From Myxococcales bacterium (lineage in GTDB: Bacteria > Myxococcota_A > Polyangia > Polyangiales > Ga0077539): a stretch of DNA of 64,000 nucleotides. Shown one piece after another: positions 24,698 to 34,200 of this stretch. The stretch spans positions 79,515-143,514 of the forward strand of contig JAEUKH010000001.1 in assembly GCA_016792845.1 (NCBI GenBank), read 5' to 3'. Below the pieces are notes generated by a model. That model did no database searches. It was not told the origin of the DNA and saw only the letters and a list, made by a program, of their open reading frames with translations. Each line of letters begins with the position of its first letter. Position 1 is the stretch's first letter. A program made the position numbers and the translations under genes.

Positions 24698-26320
24698 TCA
24701 TTCGAATCCGGCTTCGGCTGGCCCAGTCCATTGAGCGGAGCTCTCGCCCCACCTCCAAATTACAGTGCTTGTGGTGTTCGAGATCAATCGAGCGAGGATC
24801 TCCATCACACCATCTCCGTTCGTGTCGACGAAGCCTGTTGCAAAGACAGTGAACCGACCTTCGGTTTCATTGCCCCCAATCGATGCAGGCAGGGGGCGAA
24901 AGCCTGCCGGGCCACCCAGCATAGCCTGCCACCCCCCGGCGCGCGGCGCGTAGACAAAGTCCGCATAACCGTCGGCGTTAATGTCTCCTGGCGTTCCCGC
25001 TGTGCAATTCATTGGATGGGAAACCATCTCATCTGGAGTGTTGGTGAGGAGCGATGAAAGAGTTCGATACACAGCAGCCTGTTGGAACACGCCACCCGTA
25101 AATGCGAGAATGTCTGGGGAGCCGTCTCCATTCTGATCGCCAAGAGAAAGAAGATGACCGCCAACTGACGAAAAGAAATGAGCCTGCAAACGATCCCGCG
25201 GAGCGCCTTGAATCATAAGCGCCTCAGGCCCAAAGTTGAAGATGACATCGCTGAATCTGTCGCAGTTTACATTTGTGAGGGTGCCAGGCCCTCCTACCAT
25301 GCCGAAAGTGCGGCCGTGATTTAGGACATTATCAATGAAGCGGACTCGAGCTCCGCGGACAGTCGGACGCACTCCGAAGAGAAGACGAACCTCTACGCCA
25401 TTGCTCTCAAAGTAGACGAGATCAGCAACACCGTCTCCGTCGAGGTCGCCCGCTGAGGCAAGCCTGACACCTCCTGATTGATTGTCAGGGAACGGGCCGG
25501 CGCCGCTCGAGTCATCCCACCGTGGAGTGGCACCGCCCCGCACAAGGCCGATTTCGCGTCTCCCGGAGTCAATCAAAGCGAGGTCAGTGATCCCATCGCC
25601 ATCGAAGTCTCCCGCTCCAGTCGATCGACTGGGCGAAAATCCCGGTGTCGGAATTCGATGCGGCCGAACGGCGAGGCCGCTGCGAGAGCCTGCAAACCAG
25701 TCGATTCCATCACTAACGGGCTGAATGATGTCGTCATACCCATCACCGTTGAGATCTAAGTGCATTCCAAATAGACACGATCGTTGTGCCTGCGATGGAA
25801 GGACAGTAAACTGGCTAGTTTCGCTGGTATCTTCACCGAGTTGTTCGCCTCGAATGGGTCGGACGCGCCAGAAACTTACTCCTGTTGGCAGGTCGCGCGT
25901 AACTTCCGTTTGGTTGCCCGATGCTCGGATGGTCTCGATAATCGAAGTGCATTGTCGGTCGCTGCACAGTTCAACTTGAGCGCCATCGCCTCCCCGATTT
26001 GACCAGCGAAGCGTTGGTCTTCGACCCGTTGCCATCGCCCCTGCATACGGAGTGACGAGCAACGGAGACAGCAAGGGGCTACCGCTCTCTAGTGGATTTG
26101 CATCGATGTGATCGTGCCCGGAGCTGTCGAAAGAACTTCGGCTCTCGTCCTGCGCGTCGAGATGATCTTCAGCGTCGAAGGATTCGAAGCGATCACTTGT
26201 CAGAACCTCAGGGCCGGACCCTGCATCTCGAACCTCGGCATCAAGGCCGACTTGATCTACGTCGGAGACCGACGCGTCTGACGAACCGTCGTTCAGCGTC
26301 CGAATCTCCGGCAGGCATCC
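24698..26320 (-). pseudogene. FG-GAP/VCBS repeat lipoprotein, 5' end split off by an IS
   Basis: The main part (about 540 residues) of a secreted FG-GAP repeat protein. Repeated calcium-site blocks are visible (DLNGDGYDDIIQPV, DFDGDGITDLALID, DLDGDGVADLVYF, DQNGDGSPDILAF, DINADGYADFVY, DTNGDGVMEILA), typical of a beta-propeller. The gene lost its start and signal peptide, which now lie at 27921-27967 beyond an inserted element. Deleting the element and one target copy restores one frame reading AAGCLPEIRTLNDG. The frame can still start at an ATG inside the IS end (26335), without a signal. Base composition here is markedly less GC-rich than the neighbours. Confidence 0.85.
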
Positions 26321-27920
26321 GGGTCTGCCTGCCATGCTGATGCGCTACAGCCCTGGGCTCCCGGATGACGCGCCGGGAGCGGGTTGAAAGTGCGGGGACC
26401 TTCGTGCAAACGCGGGGTTACCACACCAACCGCCCTACCGAAGGCCCCGCGATGCAGATCGTCCTCGACGTTGCCGATGAGTTCAAGCCCCTGGTCGACG
26501 AACTGACCCTGCTTCTGCGTGTCGTGACCGCGAAGGTCGAGGAGATCCGCTCGGCGCCGACGACCGACTACGCCGCGGTCGAGCGCGAGCTCGCGGCGCG
26601 AACAGCGGCGATCGAGGCCCAATCTCACGGGCTGCTCTTGCGCGCCGCGGACCTCGATACACCGCGCATTCGCGTCGGCGGCAAGGTTCATCGCAGGGTC
26701 GGGCGATACCCCGCGACCTACTTCACTTCGGCGGGCCCGGTCGTCGTCGAGCGTTCGATCTTCGTGCCGACGGCGGGCGAGACCGAGACCGAGACGGCTG
26801 GGGAGAACAGCGAGCCGCGGGCGGTCGACCCTGTGAGCCTGCGCCTCGGCGTCGTGGGTCGAGGGTGGCTCCCTCACACCGCGCGCGCGATGGCATTCCT
26901 GCTTCAGCAGGGCACCGCGCGGGAGGCCGCGACCACGGCCTCCGAGTTGGGCCGATTGCCCTATTCCGCCGCCAGTTTCGACCACGTCGCCCACGCGGTC
27001 GGAGCCCTCTTTCAGGAGCACTCCGCGACCATCGAGCAGGCGCTCATCGAGGCCTACGAGATCCCCGCGTCTGTCACGGGCGTCTCGGTGTCGCTGGATC
27101 GCGTGTGTATGCCCGTCGAGGAGCCCCGTCCTCGACCGGTCGGTCGACCTCGGAAGGGCGCCCCCAAGAAGCCCGTTCAGCGGGTCTTCCGGCAAGCGTA
27201 CTGCGCCACCGTCACGCTGCATGATGCGCAGGGAGACGCGGGGCACACGATCCGCTACGGATGCATGCCGGAGGGCGACGTGACGGGGCTGTGCGACGGC
27301 GTGTGCGACGACGTTCTTGCACTGCTCAAGCAGCGCCCGACGCTGACCGTCACCGCGCTCTGCGACGGCGCCCACGAGCTGTGGGGGCTGATCGACGAGC
27401 ACCTTGCGGCGGTGCGCAAGGTGACGCCGGTGCAGGAGCTGATCGACCTGTGGCACCTGCTTGAGAAGCTCGGGGCCGCCGCACGGATCCACCACCCGGC
27501 GACCGAGGCGTCCGCGGTCGTCTCGCGTTGGCGAGCGGCGCTGCTGAACGTCCGCGGCGCAAGTGCGAAGATCGCCGCCGAGATCGCAGCGTGGAAGCAG
27601 GAGTGGGCGAAGGTCGGCGAGGAGACGCCGGTCCATGACGCCCTGACCTTCCTGGAGCACCACCGCGGCCGGCTCGACTACGCCCGAGTTCGGCGAGCGG
27701 GGTGCCCCGTTGGCAGCGGCGCGGTCGAGGCCACCTGCAAGAGTCTCATCGCTGTTCGAATGAAACGCGCGGGAGCACGCTGGAAGCAGCCGTCGACGGA
27801 CAGAGTCATCCAGCTTCGTGCGCTCGCTCTCTCCGATCGCTGGGGCGACGCGATGGGGCTCACGCTCGGGCATCTACGCCAGCAGGTGCGGGCAGCATGA
27901 TCAGAATGGCAGGCAGACCC
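26321..27920 (+). mobile_element. ISKra4-like insertion sequence, complete, 1600 bp
   Basis: The ends are 21-bp terminal inverted repeats with one mismatch: GGGTCTGCCTGCCATGCTGAT would be the left end (26321-26341; first 16 bases GGGTCTGCCTGCCATG) and the right end is 27900-27920. Both copies of an 8-bp target duplication AGGCATCC flank it (26313-26320 and 27921-27928). The perfect duplication, intact ends and intact transposase indicate a recent insertion. It carries one transposase gene reading left to right, and the stop codon overlaps the right repeat. Confidence 0.93.
26452..27900 (+). CDS. ISKra4 family transposase
   Basis: A 482-residue transposase from ATG 26452 (MQIVLDVADEF); an in-frame ATG at 26365 also exists. 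Family hallmarks are the CPVGSGAVEATCKSLIAVRMKR and GARWKQPS segments near the C-terminus, the VSLDRVCMPVEEPR region with an acidic residue, and the LCDGAHELWGLIDEHL and LIDLWHLLEKLG blocks around the DDE catalytic core. It fills almost the whole element, uses the host-like high GC and appears intact. Confidence 0.92.
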   Translation: MQIVLDVADEFKPLVDELTLLLRVVTAKVEEIRSAPTTDYAAVERELAARTAAIEAQSHGLLLRAADLDTPRIRVGGKVHRRVGRYPATYFTSAGPVVVERSIFVPTAGETETETAGENSEPRAVDPVSLRLGVVGRGWLPHTARAMAFLLQQGTAREAATTASELGRLPYSAASFDHVAHAVGALFQEHSATIEQALIEAYEIPASVTGVSVSLDRVCMPVEEPRPRPVGRPRKGAPKKPVQRVFRQAYCATVTLHDAQGDAGHTIRYGCMPEGDVTGLCDGVCDDVLALLKQRPTLTVTALCDGAHELWGLIDEHLAAVRKVTPVQELIDLWHLLEKLGAAARIHHPATEASAVVSRWRAALLNVRGASAKIAAEIAAWKQEWAKVGEETPVHDALTFLEHHRGRLDYARVRRAGCPVGSGAVEATCKSLIAVRMKRAGARWKQPSTDRVIQLRALALSDRWGDAMGLTLGHLRQQVRAA

Positions 27921-27967
27921 AGGCATCCTGCTGCAAAGATCGAAAATACAATCCCGTACGCCCTCAT
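27921..27967 (-). pseudogene. Orphan 5' fragment of the FG-GAP lipoprotein gene
   Basis: From ATG 27967 on the minus strand it encodes MRAYGIVFSIFAAGC, a lipoprotein signal ending in lipobox FAAGC, and then runs into the IS end, giving a meaningless 35-residue peptide. It is the missing N-terminus of the gene at 24698-26320. The junction falls in the lipobox cysteine codon region. Confidence 0.85.
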
Positions 27968-27999
27968 GCTGGCAGTGTAGGCACAGCTCCCAACGCCCA

Positions 28000-28467
28000 T
28001 CAACCCCGCGGGGCCAGCGAGCCTGGGCCTTCGGCGAGCGTGGCCGCCACCTCGTCGACGCGCCGTCGCAAGAGCAGCGCGAGCACCGCGGTGACGTCTT
28101 CGCGCGGCAGGAAGGCCCGCCACGTCTCGGCCTCGGTCACCACGGCCACGTAGCCCGACAAGAGGTCGGCGTCGACCCGCGCGATCTGCCCCTCGGTGGC
28201 GAGGCGCTCGATCGACGGGGCCTCGCGCTGCGTCGCCTCGCGCCACACCTTCGACCACTGCTGAATCTTCGCCCCGAGCTCGGTCACCTCGGGCGAGAAC
28301 AACGCCGCGACGGCCGGGTCGACCGCCTTCGGCTTCTTCGCAACGACCTCGGCCTCGGCCGCCTCGACCCCCGCCTCGTCTGCGAGCTCCAGGCCGTCGA
28401 GGGCCGCCTCGCGCAAGAGCGCGAAGGTCTCGTCGGGCCTAGGGTCGCCTGCCTTCACCGCGCTCAT
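28000..28467 (-). CDS. Hypothetical Glu/Ala-rich protein
   Basis: A 155-residue acidic helical protein (MSAVKAGDPRPDETFALLREA, SPEVTELGAKIQQWSKVW, EDVTAVLALLLRRRVDEVAAT) without signal or membrane segment. It sits about 90 bases after the formate-tetrahydrofolate ligase gene on the same strand and could be cotranscribed. No family recognised. Confidence 0.55.
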   Translation of the reverse strand: MSAVKAGDPRPDETFALLREAALDGLELADEAGVEAAEAEVVAKKPKAVDPAVAALFSPEVTELGAKIQQWSKVWREATQREAPSIERLATEGQIARVDADLLSGYVAVVTEAETWRAFLPREDVTAVLALLLRRRVDEVAATLAEGPGSLAPRG

Positions 28468-28555
28468 CGACGCTCACCCTCGACGCCGATGGCAGCGTCG
28501 CAGAAATTGCAACATTGTGCCCTCAGACGGGCCGACCGTTGCGAATTCAGAAACC

Positions 28556-30217
28556 TCACTCGCCCTGCATGAGACCCGTGACGCGGCCGTCGGGGTGAAT
28601 CACCACCCGGCGCGCCGCGGGCTCGCGGGGGAGCCCCGGCATGGTCATGATCTCGCCCGTGAGCGGCACGATGTAGCCCGCCCCGGCCGAGAGCCGCACC
28701 TCGCGCACGGTGATGCGAAACCCCCGCGGGCGGCCCGGCTTCGTCGGGTCGTCGCTCAGCGAGAGGTGCGTCTTGGCGATGCACACCGGCAGCTCGGCGC
28801 CTCCGAGCTTCACCACCGCGTCGAGGTCTTTCTGCGCCGCGGGGGTGAAGTCGACGTCGTCGGCGCCGTACACCGCCCGGGCCACCTTGCGGATCTTCTC
28901 GGCCGGGGCGTCGCTCAGCGCGTAGACGAAGCGCGGCGTCGCGGGGTTCGACGCGGTCGCGTCGAGGAGGTCGGTCACCGCGTCGGCGAGTTCGAGCGAG
29001 CCCTCGCCGCCCCGCGCGAAGCCCTCGTGGCGGGCGAGGCGCACCCCGTGGCGCTGCGCGAAGGCCCGGAGCTCGGCGCGCTCGGCGTCGGTATCCTGGG
29101 GGAATCCGTTCACCGCCACCACCGCCGGGAGCCCGAACGACTGCAAGGTCTCGAGGTGCCTCTCAAGGTGTTCGAGGCCCCGCGCGAGGGCCTCGGCGTT
29201 GGGCTCCGCGGCCTTCGCCACCGCGACGCCGCCGTGCATCTTCAGCGCGCGATGGGTCGCCACGAGCACCACCGCCCGCGGCCAGAGGCCCGCCCCGCGG
29301 CACTTGATGTCGAGGAACTTCTCTGCCCCGAGGTCGAAGCCGAAGCCCGCCTCGGTCACCACGTCGTCGCCGTACGCGAGGGCCATCCGGGTCGCGATGA
29401 CGCTGTTGCACCCGTGGGCGATGTTGCCGAAGGGCCCGCCGTGCACGATCGCCGGGGTGCCCTCGCGGGTCTGAACGAGGTTCGGCATCAGCGCGTCGAG
29501 CAAGAGCGCGGTCATCGCCGAGGCCGCGCCGAGGTCGCCCGCGGTCACGGCCGCGCCCGCCGCGGTGGTGCCTACCACCACCCGCGAGAGCCGCGCTTCG
29601 AGGTCTTTGGCGTCGGTGGCAAGGCAGAGAATCGCCATCACCTCGCTCGCCGCGGTGATGTCAAAGGCCGCCTCGCGCACGGGCCCGTTGCCCTTGCCGA
29701 GGCCCACCACCACGCTGCGGAGCGCGCGGTCGTTCATGTCCATCGCGCGGCGCCAGCGCACGCTGCGCGGGTCGAGGTCGACCGGGTCGCGGAAGCTGAG
29801 GGCGTTGTCGACCATCGCGGCCAGGAGGTTGTGGGCCGAGGTGATGGCGTGCAAATCGCCCGTAAAGTGAAGGTTGATGTCTGCGCTCGGCACGAGCGTC
29901 GCGAGGCCCCCGCCGGTGCCCCCGCCCTTCATGCCGAAGACGGGCCCGAGCGAGGGCTCGCGCAGCGCCGCGACGGCCCGACGGCCGCGCTTTGCCAGGC
30001 CCATCGCGAGGGCGATCGAGGTGGTGGTCTTGCCCTCGCCCGCGGGGGTGGGGTTGATCGCGCTCACGAGCACGAGGCGGCCGCGCCGGGGCGCCTCAGG
30101 GGCGTCGAGGGCGTCGAGCTCAATCTTGGCCTTGTGCCTGCCCCAGGGCAGTACATGGTCGCGTCGGAGGCCGAGCGTGTCGGCCACATCAAGAATCGGT
30201 CGAAGGGTGTCGCCCAT
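28556..30217 (-). CDS. fhs: Formate-tetrahydrofolate ligase
   Basis: A 553-residue enzyme, about the usual family length (555-560). It catalyses ATP-dependent formation of 10-formyltetrahydrofolate from formate. Recognised blocks are INPTPAGEGKTTTSIALAMGL (P-loop near residue 60), REPSLGPVFGMKGG, DINLHFTGDLHAITSAHN, PTRVVEGPFANI-type HGGPFGNIAHGCNS, and EAGFGFDLGAEKFLDIKCR. It acts in cytosolic one-carbon metabolism. The gene diverges from the flavin reductase about 100 bases away. Confidence 0.95.
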   Translation of the reverse strand: MGDTLRPILDVADTLGLRRDHVLPWGRHKAKIELDALDAPEAPRRGRLVLVSAINPTPAGEGKTTTSIALAMGLAKRGRRAVAALREPSLGPVFGMKGGGTGGGLATLVPSADINLHFTGDLHAITSAHNLLAAMVDNALSFRDPVDLDPRSVRWRRAMDMNDRALRSVVVGLGKGNGPVREAAFDITAASEVMAILCLATDAKDLEARLSRVVVGTTAAGAAVTAGDLGAASAMTALLLDALMPNLVQTREGTPAIVHGGPFGNIAHGCNSVIATRMALAYGDDVVTEAGFGFDLGAEKFLDIKCRGAGLWPRAVVLVATHRALKMHGGVAVAKAAEPNAEALARGLEHLERHLETLQSFGLPAVVAVNGFPQDTDAERAELRAFAQRHGVRLARHEGFARGGEGSLELADAVTDLLDATASNPATPRFVYALSDAPAEKIRKVARAVYGADDVDFTPAAQKDLDAVVKLGGAELPVCIAKTHLSLSDDPTKPGRPRGFRITVREVRLSAGAGYIVPLTGEIMTMPGLPREPAARRVVIHPDGRVTGLMQGE

Positions 30218-30317
30218 GGCGGCGCGACGCTACCACGGCCTGACCTCGGGTCGACGCCGCGCGTGCCGCGGCGCACTGGCGGCGGGCCCCCGGGCTCGTG
30301 TACACCGTGACGCCAAG

Positions 30318-30872
30318 ATGACCGATCGACCCATCAAGATCCTCGGCGTAGCGGGCAGCCTCCGCGCCGAGTCGTGGAACAAGAAGCTCCTCCGCGCCGC
30401 CGCCGCGCTCGCCCCCGAAGGGGCGTCGGTGACCGAGTTCGACCTCGCCGAGATTCCACTTTACAATGAAGATCTTCGCACGGCGGGCGGGCACCCCGCG
30501 GTGACGGCCTTTCGCGAGGCCATCGCCGCCCACGACGCCCTCTTGCTCGTGACGCCCGAGTACAACTACGGCATCCCCGGCGTGCTCAAGAACGCCCTCG
30601 ACTGGGCCTCGCGCCCCCCGTCGCCGCCCTTCGCCATGAAGCCCTCGGCCACCCTCGGCGGCTCGCCCGGCCTCCACGGCGCCGTGCGCGCGCAGACCCA
30701 GCTCCGCGAGCTCCTCCTGGGCCTCGGCGCCATCGTGTGCCCCAAGCCTGAAGTCTACGTCGGCAAGATCAACGAGAAGTTCGACGCCGAGGGCCGCCTC
30801 ACCGACGAGGCCACCGCCAAGCTCGTGCGCGAGCTCGTGGGCAACCTCGTCGCCCTCGCGCGGCGCTTCTAA
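30318..30872 (+). CDS. NADPH-dependent FMN reductase family protein
   Basis: A 184-residue flavodoxin-fold protein. Start ATG 30318 gives the family N-terminus IKILGVAGSLRAESWNKKLL, where GSLR-x-x-S-x-N binds the FMN phosphate. It then has the LLLVTPEYNYGIPGVLKNALDW block (PEYN contacts the isoalloxazine ring). Related enzymes (azoreductase, chromate or quinone reductase) reduce flavin or xenobiotics with NADPH. The specific substrate is not visible. Confidence 0.92.
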   Translation: MTDRPIKILGVAGSLRAESWNKKLLRAAAALAPEGASVTEFDLAEIPLYNEDLRTAGGHPAVTAFREAIAAHDALLLVTPEYNYGIPGVLKNALDWASRPPSPPFAMKPSATLGGSPGLHGAVRAQTQLRELLLGLGAIVCPKPEVYVGKINEKFDAEGRLTDEATAKLVRELVGNLVALARRF

Positions 30873-31064
30873 TCACCTCGCCCGCGCCCGTCGCGTCGCT
30901 CTCGTGACCGCCCCGTCAGCACACAGCGCGCGCACTTCACTGAAGAATCGCTCAAGCGGTAGATTGTTGAATGTTGACGTTTTCGTCGGCATATCAAGGT
31001 AAAGCGCGATGCCAGATTCGCCCCGAGGTGCGTAAGGGGCGATGCATTCGATTTCTTCGCGCAC
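30873..31064 (-). CDS. Possible small protein in a low-GC gap
   Basis: The 338-base interval 30873-31210 before the fatty acid synthase holds one plausible frame of 63 residues (minus strand). Its translation has a non-shadow composition (YLDMPTKTSTFNNLPLERFF) and the DNA is clearly less GC-rich than the surroundings. It overlaps nothing, but no family and no clear start signal support it. It could be the remnant of a longer gene. Confidence 0.35.
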   Translation of the reverse strand: MREEIECIAPYAPRGESGIALYLDMPTKTSTFNNLPLERFFSEVRALCADGAVTRATRRARAR

Positions 31065-31210
31065 ATTGTCGACAAAGGCCCCGCTACCTTCGCGTTGCGC
31101 GTTGACGCGCGCTTGAGCGGGGGTCTAGCGAGCGGGCAGAACCGGGTGCCGCGTGCCTGCGCAGAGCGGGCCTCGCGGGGCGCCGGTGTTGCCGCAAGGA
31201 GCCTCCCTCG

Positions 31211-34200
31211 ATGCCTTCGCACGACCCGCCCTCGATGCCTCTGGCGCGCGCCTCGCTCGCGCCCGAAGCGCTTGATTCGCAGCACTTCGCGCCGGGGGCG
31301 TCGCTGCCTCGGCTGCTCGTCGAGGCCCAGGCCGGGCGGGCGCGGGTGGGGGTGATCTTCGGCGGGCAGGGGGCCGAGTGGCTCCCGGCCTTGCGCGAGC
31401 TTTACGGGCAGCACCTCGCGGTTCGGGCGCTGGTGCGAGCGGCCACCGAGCGGCTTCGCGCGTCGGCGGCAGACCCTCGCTTGGGGGCCATCGCTTCGCC
31501 GGCCCGGGGCTTCGACCTCGCGCGCTGGGTCGATGAGCCTGCGGCGGCGCCGGGCCCAGAGGTGTTGCGCAGCTCGCTGGTCTCGCAGGCGGGCATCTTT
31601 CTGACCTCGATCGCGCGCATGCTGGCCATGCACGAGCGCGGCCTCGACCTCGCGGCGCTGACCTCGCTGGCCACCGCGGCCACGGGGCACTCGCAGGGCG
31701 TGATGGCGGCGATGGTCTTCGCCGAGGGCCATGACCTCGCGGGCGTGGTGCGCCGCAGCGCCGAGTTCGCGAGCTATTTCTTCTGGCAGGGCTACCGCAT
31801 GCAAGAGAGCTTCGTGCTCGCCGAGGTGGCCCCCTCGGTGCGCCTCGCGGCCGAGCAGGCGCAGATCGGCGAGCCGACGCCGATGGCCGCCGTGGCGGGG
31901 CTCACGACGCCGCTCCTCGAAGAGGCCCTGGCGCGGTTTCATCGGGTGAATCCGCAGCTCCCGGCCATCGAGGTGTCGCTCGACAACGGGTACACGCGCA
32001 AGGTGCTCTCGGGGCCGCCGGCTTCGCTCGTGGCCTTCGCGCGGGCCCTCGCCACGGCGCGCGCCGCCGAGCTGCAACGCTTCGCCCGGGGCGCCCTCGG
32101 GCGTCGGCCGATCGAGTACCAATGGGAGTTTGTCGCCGCCACGGCGCCCTTTCATTCGCGGTACATGGAGCACGGCCGCAGGGCGCTCCCGGCCGACCTC
32201 GCGCGGGAGTCGATTCGCTTCGACCCCGCGGCGCTCAAGCGGCCCGTGCTCGGCAACGACGGCACTGACCTCGCGAAGTGCCCCGACCCCGAGAGCCTCG
32301 TCGAGGCGCTCTTGAAGATGCAGCACGTCGAGCCTGTGCGGTGGGGCGCGGTCTGCGCGGCACTGCGGAGCAGCCACCCCGAGGGCGTCACGCATGTGGT
32401 CGATTTCGGCCCCGGTGACGCCGTCGCGAAGCTCGCGGGGCTCAACCTCAGGGGCTTCGGCGTGCACGTCTTCGCGCTGGCGACCGAGAGCGGGCGGCGC
32501 GACCTCGCGGCCGAGAGCGTGCCCGCGGGGGCAGACTACCGACGCTTCGCGCCCAGACTGCGCACCAACGCGGCGGGGGTCACGGTGCTCGACAACGCCT
32601 TCACTCGGTGGACGGGGCGTGCGCCGGTGTTCCTCCCGGGGATGACCCCGACGACGGTCGAGGCGCCCATCGTGGCCGCGGCCTCGAACGCGGGCTTTGT
32701 CGCAGAGCTGGCCGGCGGGGGCCAGGTCACCGAGAAGCACTTTCGGCTCCGCGCGCGGGAGCTCGGCCGCACCCTCGACGCCGGCGCCGGCTTCGTCGTC
32801 AACATGCTCTATCTCGACCCCTATCTGTGGAACCTCCACTGGAAGGGCGAGGGGCTCGTCCAGCAGCTCCGCCGCGAGGGTGTGGCCATCGAGGGCGTCA
32901 CCGTCTCGGCGGGCATCCCCGAGCTCGCCGAGGCCCGAGAGATCGTCTCTCAGTGCCGCGCTCTGGGCATCACCCTGGTGTCGTTCAAGCCCGGCACCGC
33001 ACGGCAGATTCAGTCGGTGCTCGAAATCGCGCGGGCCGAACCCGACTTCACCCTCGGCATCCAGATCGAGGGCGGCAAGGCGGGCGGGCACCACTCGTGG
33101 GAAGACCTCCGTGACCTCGTGCGCGGCGCCTACCACGCCATCCGCGAGTGCAAAAACCTCGTGCTCAGCGTCGGCGGCGGCCTCCGAAACCCCGTCGACG
33201 CGTGGGAGTGGCTGAGCGGCCGGTGGTCAGAGCGCCTCGGCTTCGCACCGATGCCCGTCGACGCGGTCTTCCTCGGGACGGTCACCATGGCCGTGCGCGA
33301 GGCCATGACCTCGCCGCAGGTGAAGGCCCTGCTCGCGCGCACCGAGGGCACCGACGAGTGGGTCGCCCAAGGCGCGACCCGCGGCGGCATCACCAGCGGC
33401 AAATCACAGCTCGACGCCGACATCCACTACGTGTGGAACAGCGCCGCCGAGGTGGGCCGCCTCCTCGACGCCGTCGCTGGCAACGCCGACGCCGCCCGCG
33501 CCCGCAAGACCGAAATCGCCGCCGCCCTCGCGCGCACGGCCAAGCCCTGGTTCGGCGAGCTCACCGAGATGACCTTCGCGGGCGCCCTTCGCCGCATGGT
33601 CGACCTCATGGCCGTCGGTCGCGGCTCAGAGTACGAAGACGGCGCCTGGCCCGACCCCTCGTACCGTCAGCGCGTCTTCGACTTCGCCGCGTACATCGAA
33701 GAGCAGCTCGTCGACGCCGCGGGCGAGAGCGCCCTCGGGGGCCTCGACGACCTCGACGACCCCGCCAGCTTTCTCAGCCGATTTGTCGCGCGATACCCGA
33801 GCGCCGAGCAGCTCCGCCTCGCCCAATCTGACGCAGACTACTTCGTGCAGCGCATCTGCGCGCGGCCCGGCAAGCCCGTGAATTTCGTGCCCGCCATCGA
33901 TGCCGACGTGCGCCGCTGGTACAAGTCAGACTCGCTCTGGCAGTCACACGACCCGCGCTACGACGCCGACCAGGTTCTCATCATCCCCGGGCCCGAGGCC
34001 GTGCAAGGCATCGACGCCGTCGATGAGCCCGTCGGGCAGCTCCTCGGGCGCTTCGTGCAGCACGGCATCGACCGCCTCGTGGCCGACGCGAGCCCCGTCA
34101 ACGCGAGCCCCCGCGCCGTCGACGCGCCCGCCATGGAGGCCGCCGCGACGGCCCTCGGGATGCGCCTCGAAGCCCTGCCCGCGGGCTGGCTCGGCACCGT

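Noticed and set aside
26313..27928. Transposase-linked cargo or composite transposon
   Set aside because: The element holds a single transposase between its own inverted repeats and one target duplication; no second IS copy flanks other genes.
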